41,265 nucleotides of DNA from Acidobacteriota bacterium. GTDB lineage: Bacteria; Acidobacteriota; Terriglobia; Terriglobales; Acidobacteriaceae. A program made the translations under genes and the position numbers. The stretch's first letter is position 1. Every line of letters begins with the position of its first letter. Positions 15,717 through 25,116 of the stretch are shown piece after piece. Below the pieces are notes generated by a model, which saw nothing but the letters and a program-made list of their open reading frames with translations, did not search any database and was not told where the DNA came from. The stretch covers positions 1-41,265 of the forward strand of contig JABCZC010000040.1 of assembly GCA_013289875.1 (NCBI GenBank), in the 5' to 3' direction.

Positions 15717-18700
15717 TTGACTGTGATAAATCCTGCCGCTGGCGTGCACTTTGGCCCGTACGAGATCGTCGAGAAGATCGGCTCAGGCGGTATGGGAGAG
15801 GTTTACCGGGCCTTGGATACGCGCCTTGACCGCGAAGTCGCGCTGAAGCTGGTCTCTGAAAACTATCTGATCGGCGATACGCCGCGGCCGTCTGGCGGAA
15901 GTCCGGGCGGCACTCCGATCCTGGCCTCGAATGCGCGCTTTCAGAGAGAGGCGCGGGCCGCGTCAGCGCTAAATCATCCGAACATCTGCACGATTCACGA
16001 CATTGGCGAGCAGGACGGACGGCCCTACCTGGTGATGGAGCTGCTGCAGGGCGAGACGCTGAAGCAGTATCTCGCCGGACACCGGAAACTGCCTGCTGCG
16101 GAGCTGCTGAACTTTGCGCGGCAGGCGGCGGGCGCGCTGGCGGCGGCACATGGGCGGGGGATTATCCATCGCGACATTAAGCCTGCCAACATTTTTGTGG
16201 TGCAGCCGAAGGGCGGACAGCCGCACATCAAGATTCTCGACTTCGGACTGGCGAAGCGGCAGGGCGCGGGGATAAACCCGACGGACTCGCTGGGCGCGCC
16301 GACGGGCACGGCTCCGGGATCGCTTAATGGGGACCGTACAGCGGGCGGCGACCATACGGAGGGCGGCGAGCTTACCAGCGCGGGCTCGACGCTGGGAACG
16401 ATTGCCTACATGTCTCCGGAACAGGCAAAGGGGCAGCCGCTGGATGCGCGGACGGACCTGTTTTCGCTGGGCAGCGTGCTGTATGAGGCGGCCACGGGCG
16501 CTTCACCGTTCGCAGGCGCCTCGCCCGCGGAAACTTTTGCCGCCCTGCTGATGAAGGATCCGCTACCGGCGAGCAGCGTGAATCCGGAGTTGCCGAAGGA
16601 GTTCGATTCGATTCTGGCGCGGCTGCTGGCGAAAGACAAAGAAGCGCGGTATTCGTCGGCTGCGGAGCTGCTTGCCGATCTCGACAAGCTGGGAGATGCG
16701 AGACCGGTTGCTGTGCCGCCGCGGGTAGACGCTGGCTCGGTTCGAGGCGCGGCGGGAGTAGATGCAGCCAAAGACCTGGGACATCCGATACCGGAGACTG
16801 CGAGGCGGGCTTGGATTCTCATAGTTGGCGTTGCCGCCGTCATTATCGCGGCGTCGCTCTTCTTTTTGCTCCGGAATCATGGCGGCGTATCGCCTACCGG
16901 CGGCGCGGCGAAGGCTCCGGTGACGATGGGGGAAAAGGATTCGATCATCCTGGCGGATTTTGTAAACAACACCGGGAATCCGGTCTTCGACACCACGCTG
17001 AAGCAGGCTCTGGCGATTCAGCTGGAACAGTCGCCGACGCTGAACATCGTCAGCCAGCAGCATTTGCAGCAGAGCATGAAATACCTTGGCAAGTCGTCGG
17101 AGGATCCACTGACACCGGCGATTGCGCGCGAGATTGGCGAGCGTGAAGGCGTGAAGGCCATCCTGACGGGGACGATTGCCTCGCTGGGCAAAGAATACGT
17201 GATCACGCTGACGGCGCAGGCTACCGCGACGGGCGACGACATTGCGAGCGAGCAGGCGCAGGCTCCGGATGCGGAGCACGTGCTGGACGCGCTGGGCAAA
17301 GCCGCCACCGCGATGCGCGCAAAGCTGGGTGAATCCCTCAGCTCCATCCAGAAGCTGGACACGCCGCTGGGCCAAGCCACCACACCCTCGCTCGAAGCCT
17401 TTCGCGCCTATGCGGTTGGAGATGTGGAGCACAACAACGGGCTGGACTTGCCCCAGGCCGCCGGCCACTATCAGCAGGCTGTTGAGCTTGACCCGAACTT
17501 TGCCATGGCATGGGCCCGGCTCGGGGTTGTCTATAGCAACGCAGGACAGACCGGAAAGGCGCTCGAATATTTCACCAAGGCCTATAACCTCTCGAAGAAC
17601 GTCAGCGAGCGCGAACGGCTTTATATCACCGGGCATTACTACCAGAACGTGACCGGCAATGTCGACAAGGTGATCGAGACGCTTGAGCTGTCCATGCGCG
17701 AATATCCGAATGACTTCAATAGCATGGTCAATATCGCCGTCGCCTACACCATCATCGGAGACTACGACAAGGCGCTTGAGTACAGCCGGAAGGCAGTAGC
17801 CACGCGGCCGGATGACGTCATCGCGCAGGAAAACCTGATTCAGGACCTGGTTGTGCTGGATCGCTTTCAGGAAGCGCAGGAACAGATAGCGAAGGTGAAC
17901 AACATGGGGCTTGGAGATGCCACCGGAATGCTCAGCTGGGGCTATTATCTGGATGCGCTCGAAAACGATACTACCGGCATGAACCGCCTGATGTCCCAGG
18001 CAACAGGCCGGCCGGACGCATACCAATTGCTGAGCGCGAAAGCCTTCGTCGAGGAGTATCTCGGCCAATACCAGCGGGCCCAGGCGACATGGCAGGCTGT
18101 TATTGAGCAGAGCGCCTCGCAGAAGGCCAATGATGCCGAGGCGTCGGCTCTGCTTTCGCTGGTTTCAGGAAGAGGATTTGCCGGCATGTGCCAGGATTCG
18201 GAAAGCCGGGTGAAGCGCGCCCTCGCCCTGGACAGGACAAAGCCTACGCTGCGCCAGGCCGCCTTCACCGCTGCGATCTGCGGCGACCGGAAAACAGCGG
18301 AGCCGATTCTTAAGGATCTGGACAAGAAATACCCCGAAGATACTACGGTGCAGGGCATTACCATTCCGCAGACGCGCGCTCTGCTCGACCTTGCTGAGCA
18401 TAAACCGGCCGACGCGCGTGCCGAACTCGAAAAGTCGAAAGCCTACGATCTCGCTTCGCCGGGAGCCTATCTGCGCGGACTGGCTTATCTTGATCTGCAC
18501 GACGCGCCAAATGCGGTCGTCGCCTTTCAGCGGGCCACACAGTATCGAGGAGCCATAGTGCCGCAGGGTTTCCAGGTCTATCCACAGTCGGTCCTGGGAC
18601 TGGCCCGCGCCTACGCGATGCAAGGCGACAAGACGCATGCACGCGAGGCGTACCAAAAATTCTTCGACATGTGGAAGAGCGCCGATCCGGATCTGCCGCA

Positions 18701-18737
18701 GCTGGTGGTGGCGAAGAAAGAATTTGCGGCGCTCTAG
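15717..18737 (+). CDS. Membrane Ser/Thr protein kinase with TPR sensor region
   Basis: A 1006-residue Hanks-type (PknB-like) kinase. Kinase domain residues about 14-325: glycine loop IGSGGMGEVYRA, Lys44 in VALKLV, catalytic HRDIKPAN (Asp153), DFG at 175-177, and TLGTIAYMSPEQAKG. An unusually long Gly/Thr-rich insert (about 183-223) sits between DFG and the activation-loop end. A transmembrane helix at about 364-386 separates the cytoplasmic kinase from the extracytoplasmic part. That part has a region starting DSIILADFVNNTGNPVFD, as in CadC/adenylate-cyclase-like sensors, and then TPR repeats (about 570-1000). The start is TTG 15717 or GTG 15723. It probably senses an extracytoplasmic cue and phosphorylates cytoplasmic targets. 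It stands alone, convergent with the receiver-like gene. Confidence 0.92.
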   Translation: MTVINPAAGVHFGPYEIVEKIGSGGMGEVYRALDTRLDREVALKLVSENYLIGDTPRPSGGSPGGTPILASNARFQREARAASALNHPNICTIHDIGEQDGRPYLVMELLQGETLKQYLAGHRKLPAAELLNFARQAAGALAAAHGRGIIHRDIKPANIFVVQPKGGQPHIKILDFGLAKRQGAGINPTDSLGAPTGTAPGSLNGDRTAGGDHTEGGELTSAGSTLGTIAYMSPEQAKGQPLDARTDLFSLGSVLYEAATGASPFAGASPAETFAALLMKDPLPASSVNPELPKEFDSILARLLAKDKEARYSSAAELLADLDKLGDARPVAVPPRVDAGSVRGAAGVDAAKDLGHPIPETARRAWILIVGVAAVIIAASLFFLLRNHGGVSPTGGAAKAPVTMGEKDSIILADFVNNTGNPVFDTTLKQALAIQLEQSPTLNIVSQQHLQQSMKYLGKSSEDPLTPAIAREIGEREGVKAILTGTIASLGKEYVITLTAQATATGDDIASEQAQAPDAEHVLDALGKAATAMRAKLGESLSSIQKLDTPLGQATTPSLEAFRAYAVGDVEHNNGLDLPQAAGHYQQAVELDPNFAMAWARLGVVYSNAGQTGKALEYFTKAYNLSKNVSERERLYITGHYYQNVTGNVDKVIETLELSMREYPNDFNSMVNIAVAYTIIGDYDKALEYSRKAVATRPDDVIAQENLIQDLVVLDRFQEAQEQIAKVNNMGLGDATGMLSWGYYLDALENDTTGMNRLMSQATGRPDAYQLLSAKAFVEEYLGQYQRAQATWQAVIEQSASQKANDAEASALLSLVSGRGFAGMCQDSESRVKRALALDRTKPTLRQAAFTAAICGDRKTAEPILKDLDKKYPEDTTVQGITIPQTRALLDLAEHKPADARAELEKSKAYDLASPGAYLRGLAYLDLHDAPNAVVAFQRATQYRGAIVPQGFQVYPQSVLGLARAYAMQGDKTHAREAYQKFFDMWKSADPDLPQLVVAKKEFAAL

Positions 18738-18777
18738 GCTGCCGAGCACACCCCGCAGAGTAATTCAGGCCGACGAA

Positions 18778-19164
18778 TCAATTGTCCGAGGGCTCAATTT
18801 CGTCGGAGGTGGCAGCCTCGAAGCGTTCCGCGAGCAACTGCAGAAGCAATTGCGGATCGAAGCTGGAAATGACGTAGTCCACGTCTTTCGCCTGCTGGCC
18901 CGAAATCGGAGTGATCGCCACGATGGGCAGATCAGCGCGTACTTTCTTTAGCTGGCGTACCGTCCGCTCAAAGGCGTCATCCTCGATTTCCGTGTGAATC
19001 ACGGCGAGATCGACGTTGGGAAAGCGGCGCAGCAGTTCAAAGGCCCCTTGTCCGCTGTACGCGGTAATGACATTATGGCGCGCGGTTTCCAGAATCAGTT
19101 TGCGGGCAGAGATCCCTTCCGGCTGCTCCACTTCGACCATCAATACGACCAATCGCATCCTCAT
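18778..19164 (-). CDS. Degenerate receiver (CheY-like) protein
   Basis: A 128-residue single-domain protein with the alternating pattern of a response-regulator receiver: RLVVLMVEVEQPEGISARKL, then HNVITAYSGQGAFELLRRFP, VDLAVIHTEIED, LPIVAITPISG and VDYVISSFDPQLLLQLL. The residue at the phosphoacceptor position is His57, not Asp. The acidic pair after strand 1 is replaced by Glu11/Glu13, and the conserved Lys is not evident (SSFDP in place of KPF). It is therefore probably a pseudo-receiver acting by phosphorylation-independent binding. There is no output domain. It is convergent with the kinase gene (40 bp) and has no partner histidine kinase nearby. Confidence 0.75.
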   Translation of the reverse strand: MRMRLVVLMVEVEQPEGISARKLILETARHNVITAYSGQGAFELLRRFPNVDLAVIHTEIEDDAFERTVRQLKKVRADLPIVAITPISGQQAKDVDYVISSFDPQLLLQLLAERFEAATSDEIEPSDN

Positions 19165-19300
19165 TCATCTACCCCTTAGGTGAACGTGACTCTGAATTGT
19201 AGCCGACCGTTAACGACGAGGAGCTGATGAACGTGCTCTGGCGGATGGTTGCCGCGCTTTAACTGGAAATCCCGCTTAGATGGTTTTGTTGGGCTTCACG

Positions 19301-19322
19301 GCTAATTAAATGCTAATTAAAT
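19301..19322 (+). promoter_or_regulatory. PHO-box-like 11-bp direct repeat
   Basis: A perfect tandem pair of GCTAATTAAAT, i.e. a 7-bp unit GCTAATT plus a 4-bp AT-rich spacer AAAT, twice, then TCTGTTC. The 7+4 architecture with 11-bp period is that of PhoB/PhoP boxes, though the 7-mer differs from the E. coli CTGTCAT. It lies about 80 bp before a phosphodiesterase/phosphatase gene. The regulatory role is inferred. Confidence 0.4.
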
Positions 19323-19399
19323 TCTGTTCATGGAAAATTGACCTGCGAGCAATACCCATACCTCCGCGAACGAATTACATATGGTTGCCGGAGGTAAGT

Positions 19400-21100
19400 A
19401 TGAAAAAAGCAATCGCTCTCCTTTCCCTGGCAATCGTCTGCTCGGCGGCCATCGCAATGGCCCAGGAAGACGGCTGGGGCCATGGCAAATTTAAACGCGT
19501 TCTTCTGATCAGCATTGACGGCATGCACGCTGTGGATTTCGCCAACTGCGCGAAAGGCATCAGCACCGTGAACAACGGCGACCCCTATTGTCCTGCGCTT
19601 GCCGCCCTTGGCAAGACGGGAGTCAACTACGTCGCTGCCTCAACCTCAAAACCCTCCGATTCCTTCCCCGGCCTGATCTCGATCGTCACCGGCGGAAGCC
19701 CTGCTCTCACCGGCATTTATTACGATGTCGCCTATTCGCGGAACTATGACGCTCCGGCGCAAACCACAGGCAATGGCCTTGCAGCCGGCCCCTGTACCCC
19801 TTATGCGGCCCCGACCGGCACGACCAGCGAGTATGAGGAAGGTATCGATTTCGACCAGACCAAACTGAACGGCGGCGCTCCGGGAGCATCCCTGACAGAC
19901 GGCGGCCTCAACTCCATCAATTCCAAGAGACTAATCCGTGATCCCAACAATGGCTGCAATCCCGTCTTTCCCTGGGATTTCGTCCGCGCCAACAGCATCT
20001 TCAGTGTCATCCATCGGAATGGCGGATACACGGCATGGTCCGACAAACACCCCGCTTACTCGGCGGTCGCCAGCGGCCTCGGCCCGATAGCACTCGACGA
20101 CTTCTACGCGCCGGAAATCAACTCGAACGTGATCGCTCTTCCGGCGGTGCAGACGCCCACCGGCTTATCCTGCACGTCGATCCCCGATCCGGGTTCGGAC
20201 CTGACCGCCTGGACCAACAGCTTCCAGAACATCCAGTGCTATGACACCCTAAAGGTCAACGCAATCGTGAATGAAATCGAAGGCAAGGATCACCTCGGCT
20301 TGAAGGACACCAAGGTACCGAACATCTTCGGAATGAACTTCCAGGCCGTCAGCGTCGGTCAAAAGCTCATCGAGAAGAGCAATCACATTACGGGCGGCTA
20401 CCTCGATGCGGCCGGGACGCCAACTGATGCGCTGCTTGGTGAAATCAAGTTCGTCGATGCTTCCATCGGCGAGTTTGTCAAAGAGCTCAAGGCCAAGGGC
20501 TTGTATGACTCGACCTTGATCGTCATCACGGCCAAGCACGGCCAATCGCCCATCGATCCCAGCCGCTACGTTTCCCAGCTGATCAACGGCTCTTCGCCAG
20601 CCACCCTGCTCTCCAATGCCGGCTACATTCCATACTCAGAATCGACCAATAATCCTACCGGCATCGGACCCACGGAAGACGATGTCTCGCTGCTGTGGCT
20701 GAAGAGCTCTTCCGACACCGATGCTGCTGTCAAAATCCTCGAAGACAACCCCGTTCTCATCGGCCTGGGGCAGATCTACTACGGCCCCGCGCTTTCGATC
20801 AACTACAACAAGCCGACCGTGGACCCGCGCACCCCGGATATCATCGTGACGCCGAATGTTGGCGTTACATACTCCGGAAGCACCTCGAAGCTGGCGGAGC
20901 ACGGAGGGTTTGCTCATGACGACACCAACGTCATACTGCTGCTCTCCAACCCCAGCTTCAATGCCAAGACGGTCCGCACCGGCGTTGGCACCGCCCAGGT
21001 GGCACCAACCATCCTTAAGGCGCTGGACATCGACCCCGCAGAACTATCAGCGGTTCGTGTCGAAGGAACCCCTATTCTTCCGGACGCTGATCTCCAGTAA
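19400..21100 (+). CDS. Secreted type I phosphodiesterase / nucleotide pyrophosphatase
   Basis: A 566-residue exported member of the alkaline-phosphatase superfamily (type I phosphodiesterase/nucleotide pyrophosphatase branch). The start at ATG 19400 is chosen for its GGAGGT ribosome site and for the signal peptide (MKKAIALLSLAIVCSAAIAM to AQ); the longer frame from 19310 lacks both. Two-zinc site elements: Asp40 in LLISIDGMHAVDF, nucleophile Ser88 in SKPSDSFPG (Thr in many relatives), TAKHGQSPID, and LAEHGGFAHDDTNV. GLISIVTGGSPALTGIYYD is a conserved block. It hydrolyses phosphodiester or phosphomonoester bonds outside the cytoplasm; the natural substrate is unknown. It is preceded by a PHO-box-like repeat and followed by a strong terminator. 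Confidence 0.92.
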   Translation: MKKAIALLSLAIVCSAAIAMAQEDGWGHGKFKRVLLISIDGMHAVDFANCAKGISTVNNGDPYCPALAALGKTGVNYVAASTSKPSDSFPGLISIVTGGSPALTGIYYDVAYSRNYDAPAQTTGNGLAAGPCTPYAAPTGTTSEYEEGIDFDQTKLNGGAPGASLTDGGLNSINSKRLIRDPNNGCNPVFPWDFVRANSIFSVIHRNGGYTAWSDKHPAYSAVASGLGPIALDDFYAPEINSNVIALPAVQTPTGLSCTSIPDPGSDLTAWTNSFQNIQCYDTLKVNAIVNEIEGKDHLGLKDTKVPNIFGMNFQAVSVGQKLIEKSNHITGGYLDAAGTPTDALLGEIKFVDASIGEFVKELKAKGLYDSTLIVITAKHGQSPIDPSRYVSQLINGSSPATLLSNAGYIPYSESTNNPTGIGPTEDDVSLLWLKSSSDTDAAVKILEDNPVLIGLGQIYYGPALSINYNKPTVDPRTPDIIVTPNVGVTYSGSTSKLAEHGGFAHDDTNVILLLSNPSFNAKTVRTGVGTAQVAPTILKALDIDPAELSAVRVEGTPILPDADLQ

Positions 21101-21129
21101 TCCGTCCGCAAAAACCGGATGAGCTGACA

Positions 21130-21164
21130 GCGGACGCCCGAAAAGGACGTCCGTTGTTTTTGTT
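21130..21164 (+). terminator. Rho-independent terminator after the phosphodiesterase gene
   Basis: CGGACG-CC pairs with GG-A-CGTCCG around CGAAAA, followed by TTGTTTTTGTT. It lies 30 bp after the stop codon. Confidence 0.85.
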
Positions 21165-21272
21165 AGAGAGTCGTCATTCGATTACGGCGAGAGGGTCGGA
21201 TGTGCAGATTCGATATTATCGTCTTGCGAGCAAGGTTCGCCGGTTCGCGATATCAAGCAGAGGCCCACGGAA

Positions 21273-22042
21273 TTGGCAAACGGCTTGGATGAAAGGTCTC
21301 GAGACGGCGAGCACAGCAAGTTCGCCGCGGTCACTCTTTCGTTCTGGATTATTAAGATTTTGTGCACGACGTTAGGCGAAACGGGCGGAGATGCGGTGAC
21401 GATGTCGATGAATCTCGGCTATGCCGTCGGCACATCGATCTTCGCTGTGATCTCTCGTTGCGGTGATAGCGCAGGTATCAGCCAAGCGATTTCATCCATA
21501 TCTGTATTGGTTCACGATCATTGCCACCACGACTGTCGGTACCACGATGGCGGACCTGGCGGACCGATCGCTGGGACTGGGTTACGCAGGCGGGAGTTCA
21601 TTGCTTCTGGCTTTACTTCTGGCTTCGCTTGGGGTGTGGTACTGGTCCACGGGGTCAATATCCGTGGCGACGGTCGACTCGCCCAAAACGGAGATATTTT
21701 ATTGGGTCACGATCATGTTTTCTCAGACGCTGGGCACAGCGCTGGGCGACTGGGCCGCAGACGATGCGGGTCTCGGTTACCTGGGCGGCGTGGCGGTCTT
21801 TCGGGGCACTGCTGATTGTTGCGGTTCTGTACCGCTTTACGAAGATCTCGAGGACAGCCCTCTTCTGGAGTGCATTCATCCTGACGCGCCCGCTCGGCGC
21901 AGTTTCGGGCGATCTGTTTGATAAGCCGATCTCTCAAGGCGGGATGGCAGTCAGCCGCTACGCGGCTTCGGGCGTGCTTGTTGGGGCGATCGTGTTGTGC
22001 ATCCTGCTTTTCCCGCAAAGGGCCACGCAGCGATCCCACTAA
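21273..22042 (+). pseudogene. Frameshifted COG4705-like membrane protein
   Basis: Three overlapping frames together give one polytopic membrane protein. Frame A (from about 21315): VTLSFWIIKILCTTLGETGG, then DAVTMSMNLGYAVGTSIFAV. Frame B (about 21460-21795): AKRFHPYLYWFTIIATTTVG, TMADLADRSLGLGYAGG, EIFYWVTIMFSQTLGTALGD and DDAGLGYLGGVAVF. Frame C (to TAA 22042): GALLIVAVLYRFTKIS, LTRPLGAVSGDLFDKP and SGVLVGAIVLCILLFPQ. The repeated 'TTLGETGGD / GTALGDWAADDAGLGY' motifs match the COG4705 uncharacterised membrane-protein family as I remember it. Frame changes fall near 21455 and 21798, and the start is uncertain (TTG 21273). It converges with and overlaps the glyA stop by 3-4 bp. Either a real pseudogene or two base-calling errors. 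Confidence 0.7.
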
Positions 22043-23322
22043 CTGACGACGACTTCGGCGGGATGGCGGAGCCAACCGTAGAGCGGGAACTGCTCGGCGA
22101 GTTCGAGGACCTGTCCTCGGATTTGCTTGAGGGCCTGGGGATTGCTGCGGTGTTCAAGTGCTTCGGCAATCCACTTCGCGATGGTGCGCATCTCCGCTTC
22201 CTTCATGCCGCGCGTGGTGAGCGCAGGCGTGCCGATGCGGATGCCGCTGGGGCGGAGCGGCGGGTTCGTGTCATAGGGGATGGCGTTTTTGTTGACGGTG
22301 ATGGCGGCCTCGCCGAGCGCGGCTTCGGCTTCGCTGCCAAGAATGCCCTTGGCGAAGACGTCGATGAGCATAAGATGCGTGTCGGTTCCGCCGGCGACGA
22401 CACGGAAGCCTTCGGACTGGAGGGCTTCGGCGAGGACTTTGGCGTTGGCAACGATCTGCTGCGCGTAGACCTTGAAATCGGGGTGCAGCACTTCTTTGAA
22501 AGCCGCAGCTTTGGCGGCGATGATGTGCACGAGCGGTCCGCCCTGCTGGCCAGGAAAGACGCTCTTATCGACGGCGGCGGCGTACGGCTGCTGGCAGAGG
22601 ACGAGTCCGGCACGGGGTCCGCGCAGAGTTTTGTGGGTGGTGGTGGTGACGATCTGCGCGTGAGGAACGGGCGAGGGATGCACTCCTCCGGCGACCAGAC
22701 CGGCGAAGTGGGCCATATCGACGATGAGCAGCGCACCGGCCTTGTCGGCGATGGCGCGCATGCGGGGGAAGTCGAAAATGCGGGGATAGGCGCTGCCTCC
22801 GCCGATGATGACTTTGGGCTTTTCGCGCAGGGCGATGGCTTCGAGTTCGTCGTAGTCGATGGTTTCCGTGTCTTTGCGGACGGTGTAGGAGACGACCTTG
22901 TAGAGCTTGCCGGAGAAGTTGAGCTTGTGGCCGTGGGTTAGATGGCCTCCATGGGCGAGGTCCAGGCCGAGGATGGTGTCTCCGGGCTGGAGGACGGCCA
23001 TGTAGGCGGCGGCGTTGGCCTGCGAGCCGGAGTGCGGCTGCACGTTGGCATGTTCAGCCCCGAAGATCTGCTTCGCGCGGTCGCGAGCGAGGTTCTCGAC
23101 GACGTCGGCGAATTCGCATCCGCCGTAGTAGCGGCGACCGGGGTAGCCCTCGGCGTATTTGTTGGTGAAGACCGAACCGGCGGCTTCAAGAACAGCCTGG
23201 CTGACGAAGTTTTCCGAGGCGATCATCTCCAACCCCTCGTGCTGGCGGAGGACTTCGTGTTCGATGGCGGCGGCGATTTCGGGATCAGCCTCGGCAAGCG
23301 GCAGGGACATGCGGTCGGTCAT
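22039..23322 (-). CDS. glyA: Serine hydroxymethyltransferase
   Basis: A 427-residue PLP enzyme converting serine plus tetrahydrofolate to glycine plus 5,10-methylene-THF in the cytoplasm, the main one-carbon source for purine, dTMP and methionine synthesis. The PLP-binding Lys231 lies in [15 protein letters not shown]. Other blocks are [60 protein letters not shown] and [15 protein letters not shown]. The length is normal and all signature residues appear intact. It is a single gene in this window. Confidence 0.98.
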   Translation of the reverse strand: MTDRMSLPLAEADPEIAAAIEHEVLRQHEGLEMIASENFVSQAVLEAAGSVFTNKYAEGYPGRRYYGGCEFADVVENLARDRAKQIFGAEHANVQPHSGSQANAAAYMAVLQPGDTILGLDLAHGGHLTHGHKLNFSGKLYKVVSYTVRKDTETIDYDELEAIALREKPKVIIGGGSAYPRIFDFPRMRAIADKAGALLIVDMAHFAGLVAGGVHPSPVPHAQIVTTTTHKTLRGPRAGLVLCQQPYAAAVDKSVFPGQQGGPLVHIIAAKAAAFKEVLHPDFKVYAQQIVANAKVLAEALQSEGFRVVAGGTDTHLMLIDVFAKGILGSEAEAALGEAAITVNKNAIPYDTNPPLRPSGIRIGTPALTTRGMKEAEMRTIAKWIAEALEHRSNPQALKQIRGQVLELAEQFPLYGWLRHPAEVVVS

Positions 23323-23368
23323 AGATCGATTGTAGGTAGCCGCATCGCTTTGAACAAGAGCAGGAGAG

Positions 23369-23650
23369 CTAGGGGAAGGTTGACCGGATTGCCGGCAAGC
23401 AGGGTGATTCCGACGGCGCCGTCACCCGTGGCGGACGGAACGGGTTCACGGAAATCTGGCGAACGTTCTCTTCAAGTGCGGGCCCCTCAGGCGCGGGGGC
23501 TGCGTGCATCGCGGCCTGGCAGCCGGGTCCGGGTTGGACGGATGACGCGTAAACCGAGGGTAATATGTTCGGCGGGTAGATGGGCCGAGTTGAAGACAAG
23601 GATAGCGCCGACAACGAGATAATCAATGCAGCAAGAACAGGACGTCGCAC
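23369..23650 (-). CDS. Small putative secreted protein (doubtful)
   Basis: A 93-codon frame from GTG 23650 with a signal-like start ([20 protein letters not shown]) and a Pro-rich, feature-poor remainder ([12 protein letters not shown]). AAGGGA lies about 10 nt upstream of the GTG. It occupies the roughly 500-bp gap between the alpha/beta hydrolase end and the glyA start (23323-23831), in which I see nothing else. It could be a real short exported protein or chance. Confidence 0.3.
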   Translation of the reverse strand: MRRPVLAALIISLSALSLSSTRPIYPPNILPSVYASSVQPGPGCQAAMHAAPAPEGPALEENVRQISVNPFRPPRVTAPSESPCLPAIRSTFP

Positions 23651-23831
23651 AGAGTAAGTTTCCCTTCAGGAAATCAAACCGCGTAACAGAGCTTACTGCA
23701 TTCAACACGGATTACATTTCCATAGTTACGCAGATGACAAAATGCATCAAGTGGTTTCCAACAAATTGTTTCATCGAATAAAAACAGGGGGCTGTTAAGA
23801 CTGGTAAACGCTTTGCTCTCAGCATTTCGTC

Positions 23832-25100
23832 TCAGCGCGAGGCAAGTTCGCGGTCGGAGCTCGAGACTGGCTCCTGTGGGCCAGTGCGCGAGGGGTCAGC
23901 CGAGAGCTGCTTGAATGCGGAATACACGAATGATCCGAGATACCATCCGTCGATGAATTTGTAGGGCGTTTCGCCGGTGGTGTAGTGACCGCAGGGGAGC
24001 ACCTTCGAGACGTAATCGATGCCCAGGTCGGCGAATCGGCGCAGGACTTCGACGGAGTATTCGGGAAGGAAGGTGAGGTCGTACTTTGCGTGGACGACCA
24101 ATACCTTCTTGGGTTGCGCGGCGAAGCCCTGCATGTAGTTGACCGGGCTGGTGGCTCCGAAGAGCTCGCGCAGGCGCTCCTGCGACAGGCCTGCATCTTC
24201 AAAGGCCTGGCGGATGTGGCGGGTGCTCTGGCCGGTCCAGACGACGTCTCCGAAAGAAGTCGACGCGTGGTTAAAGGCGTTGACCTGCAGGCGCGGATCG
24301 TGCGCGGCGGCGATGAAGGCGTAGCAGGAGCCGAGACTGGTTCCCAGGATTCCGAACTGCTCGTATCCCTGGGCTTCGAGCCAGTCGAGGCAGCTGCGGA
24401 TGTCAATGACGGCCTGGCGGCAGGCGGAGATGTTGCGTCCAATGTTGGAGCTGACGGCGTAGTCGGAGCGCTCAAGCTCGGCGGGACGGCGGATGTCGTG
24501 ATAGGGCTTGCTGAGGCGCAAGGCGGAGACGCCGAAGCGATTGAAGAGCGAGCAGAGCGCGTTGTGGCTGAAGGCGTCGGCATTCCACTGCGGCATTACG
24601 ATCATGGCTCGCCTGGGCTTGCCTTGCATTTTTTCGGGGGGCGCCGGATACCAGCGGGCGTTGACGAAGTCATTCTCTGGATAGGGCGTGCGGATGGGCG
24701 AAGTAAAGCGGAGGAACTGCGCGGGCTTCAGCTTGCCTTCGGCGGCTTTCTGCTTGAGTTCGGCATCCTGCTTGAGGGTTTCCGGGCGGACATTGGTGGG
24801 AAAGAGCTGGGGTTGGCGCGTTTCAAGCTGGAAGTCGGTGGGGCGGCGGTAACTGTAGAAGGCCTCGCTGCGCTGAACAATGGCTTCGTTGAGCGCGACC
24901 ATGGCTGACTCGGCGTCGTGCGGTTCGAGCGAGGCAGGGTCGTTGCCACCGAAAATCTGGTGGCGGAGGCCGGCGGAGGCGATGAAATCCTCCAGCCAGT
25001 CGAAGCCCCACTCGACGGGGCGGACGATGCGGTTCTCGTCGCGGGTGGTGAGAGCTGTCTCCCAGCGGTACATCCAGCGTGCGTAAAGGTTTCCGAACAT
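23832..25100 (-). CDS. Alpha/beta hydrolase
   Basis: A 422-residue alpha/beta-fold hydrolase. The triad is visible: nucleophile Ser255 in GILGTSLGSCYAF (G-x-S-x-G), Asp341 in VVHAKYDLTFLPEY and His372 in LPCGHYTTGETPY. An N-terminal region of about 160 residues precedes the fold; PRRAMIVMPQWNADAFSHN marks the first core strand with the oxyanion region. It resembles the ABHD18/DUF2048-like group (large N-terminal part, RLSKPYHDIRRP). There is no clear signal peptide, so it is probably cytoplasmic. The substrate is unknown, probably an ester. It lies 16 bp downstream of alr on the same strand and is probably co-transcribed. Confidence 0.9.
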   Translation of the reverse strand: MFGNLYARWMYRWETALTTRDENRIVRPVEWGFDWLEDFIASAGLRHQIFGGNDPASLEPHDAESAMVALNEAIVQRSEAFYSYRRPTDFQLETRQPQLFPTNVRPETLKQDAELKQKAAEGKLKPAQFLRFTSPIRTPYPENDFVNARWYPAPPEKMQGKPRRAMIVMPQWNADAFSHNALCSLFNRFGVSALRLSKPYHDIRRPAELERSDYAVSSNIGRNISACRQAVIDIRSCLDWLEAQGYEQFGILGTSLGSCYAFIAAAHDPRLQVNAFNHASTSFGDVVWTGQSTRHIRQAFEDAGLSQERLRELFGATSPVNYMQGFAAQPKKVLVVHAKYDLTFLPEYSVEVLRRFADLGIDYVSKVLPCGHYTTGETPYKFIDGWYLGSFVYSAFKQLSADPSRTGPQEPVSSSDRELASR

Positions 25101-25116
25101 CTTCTCTGGTCTTTCT

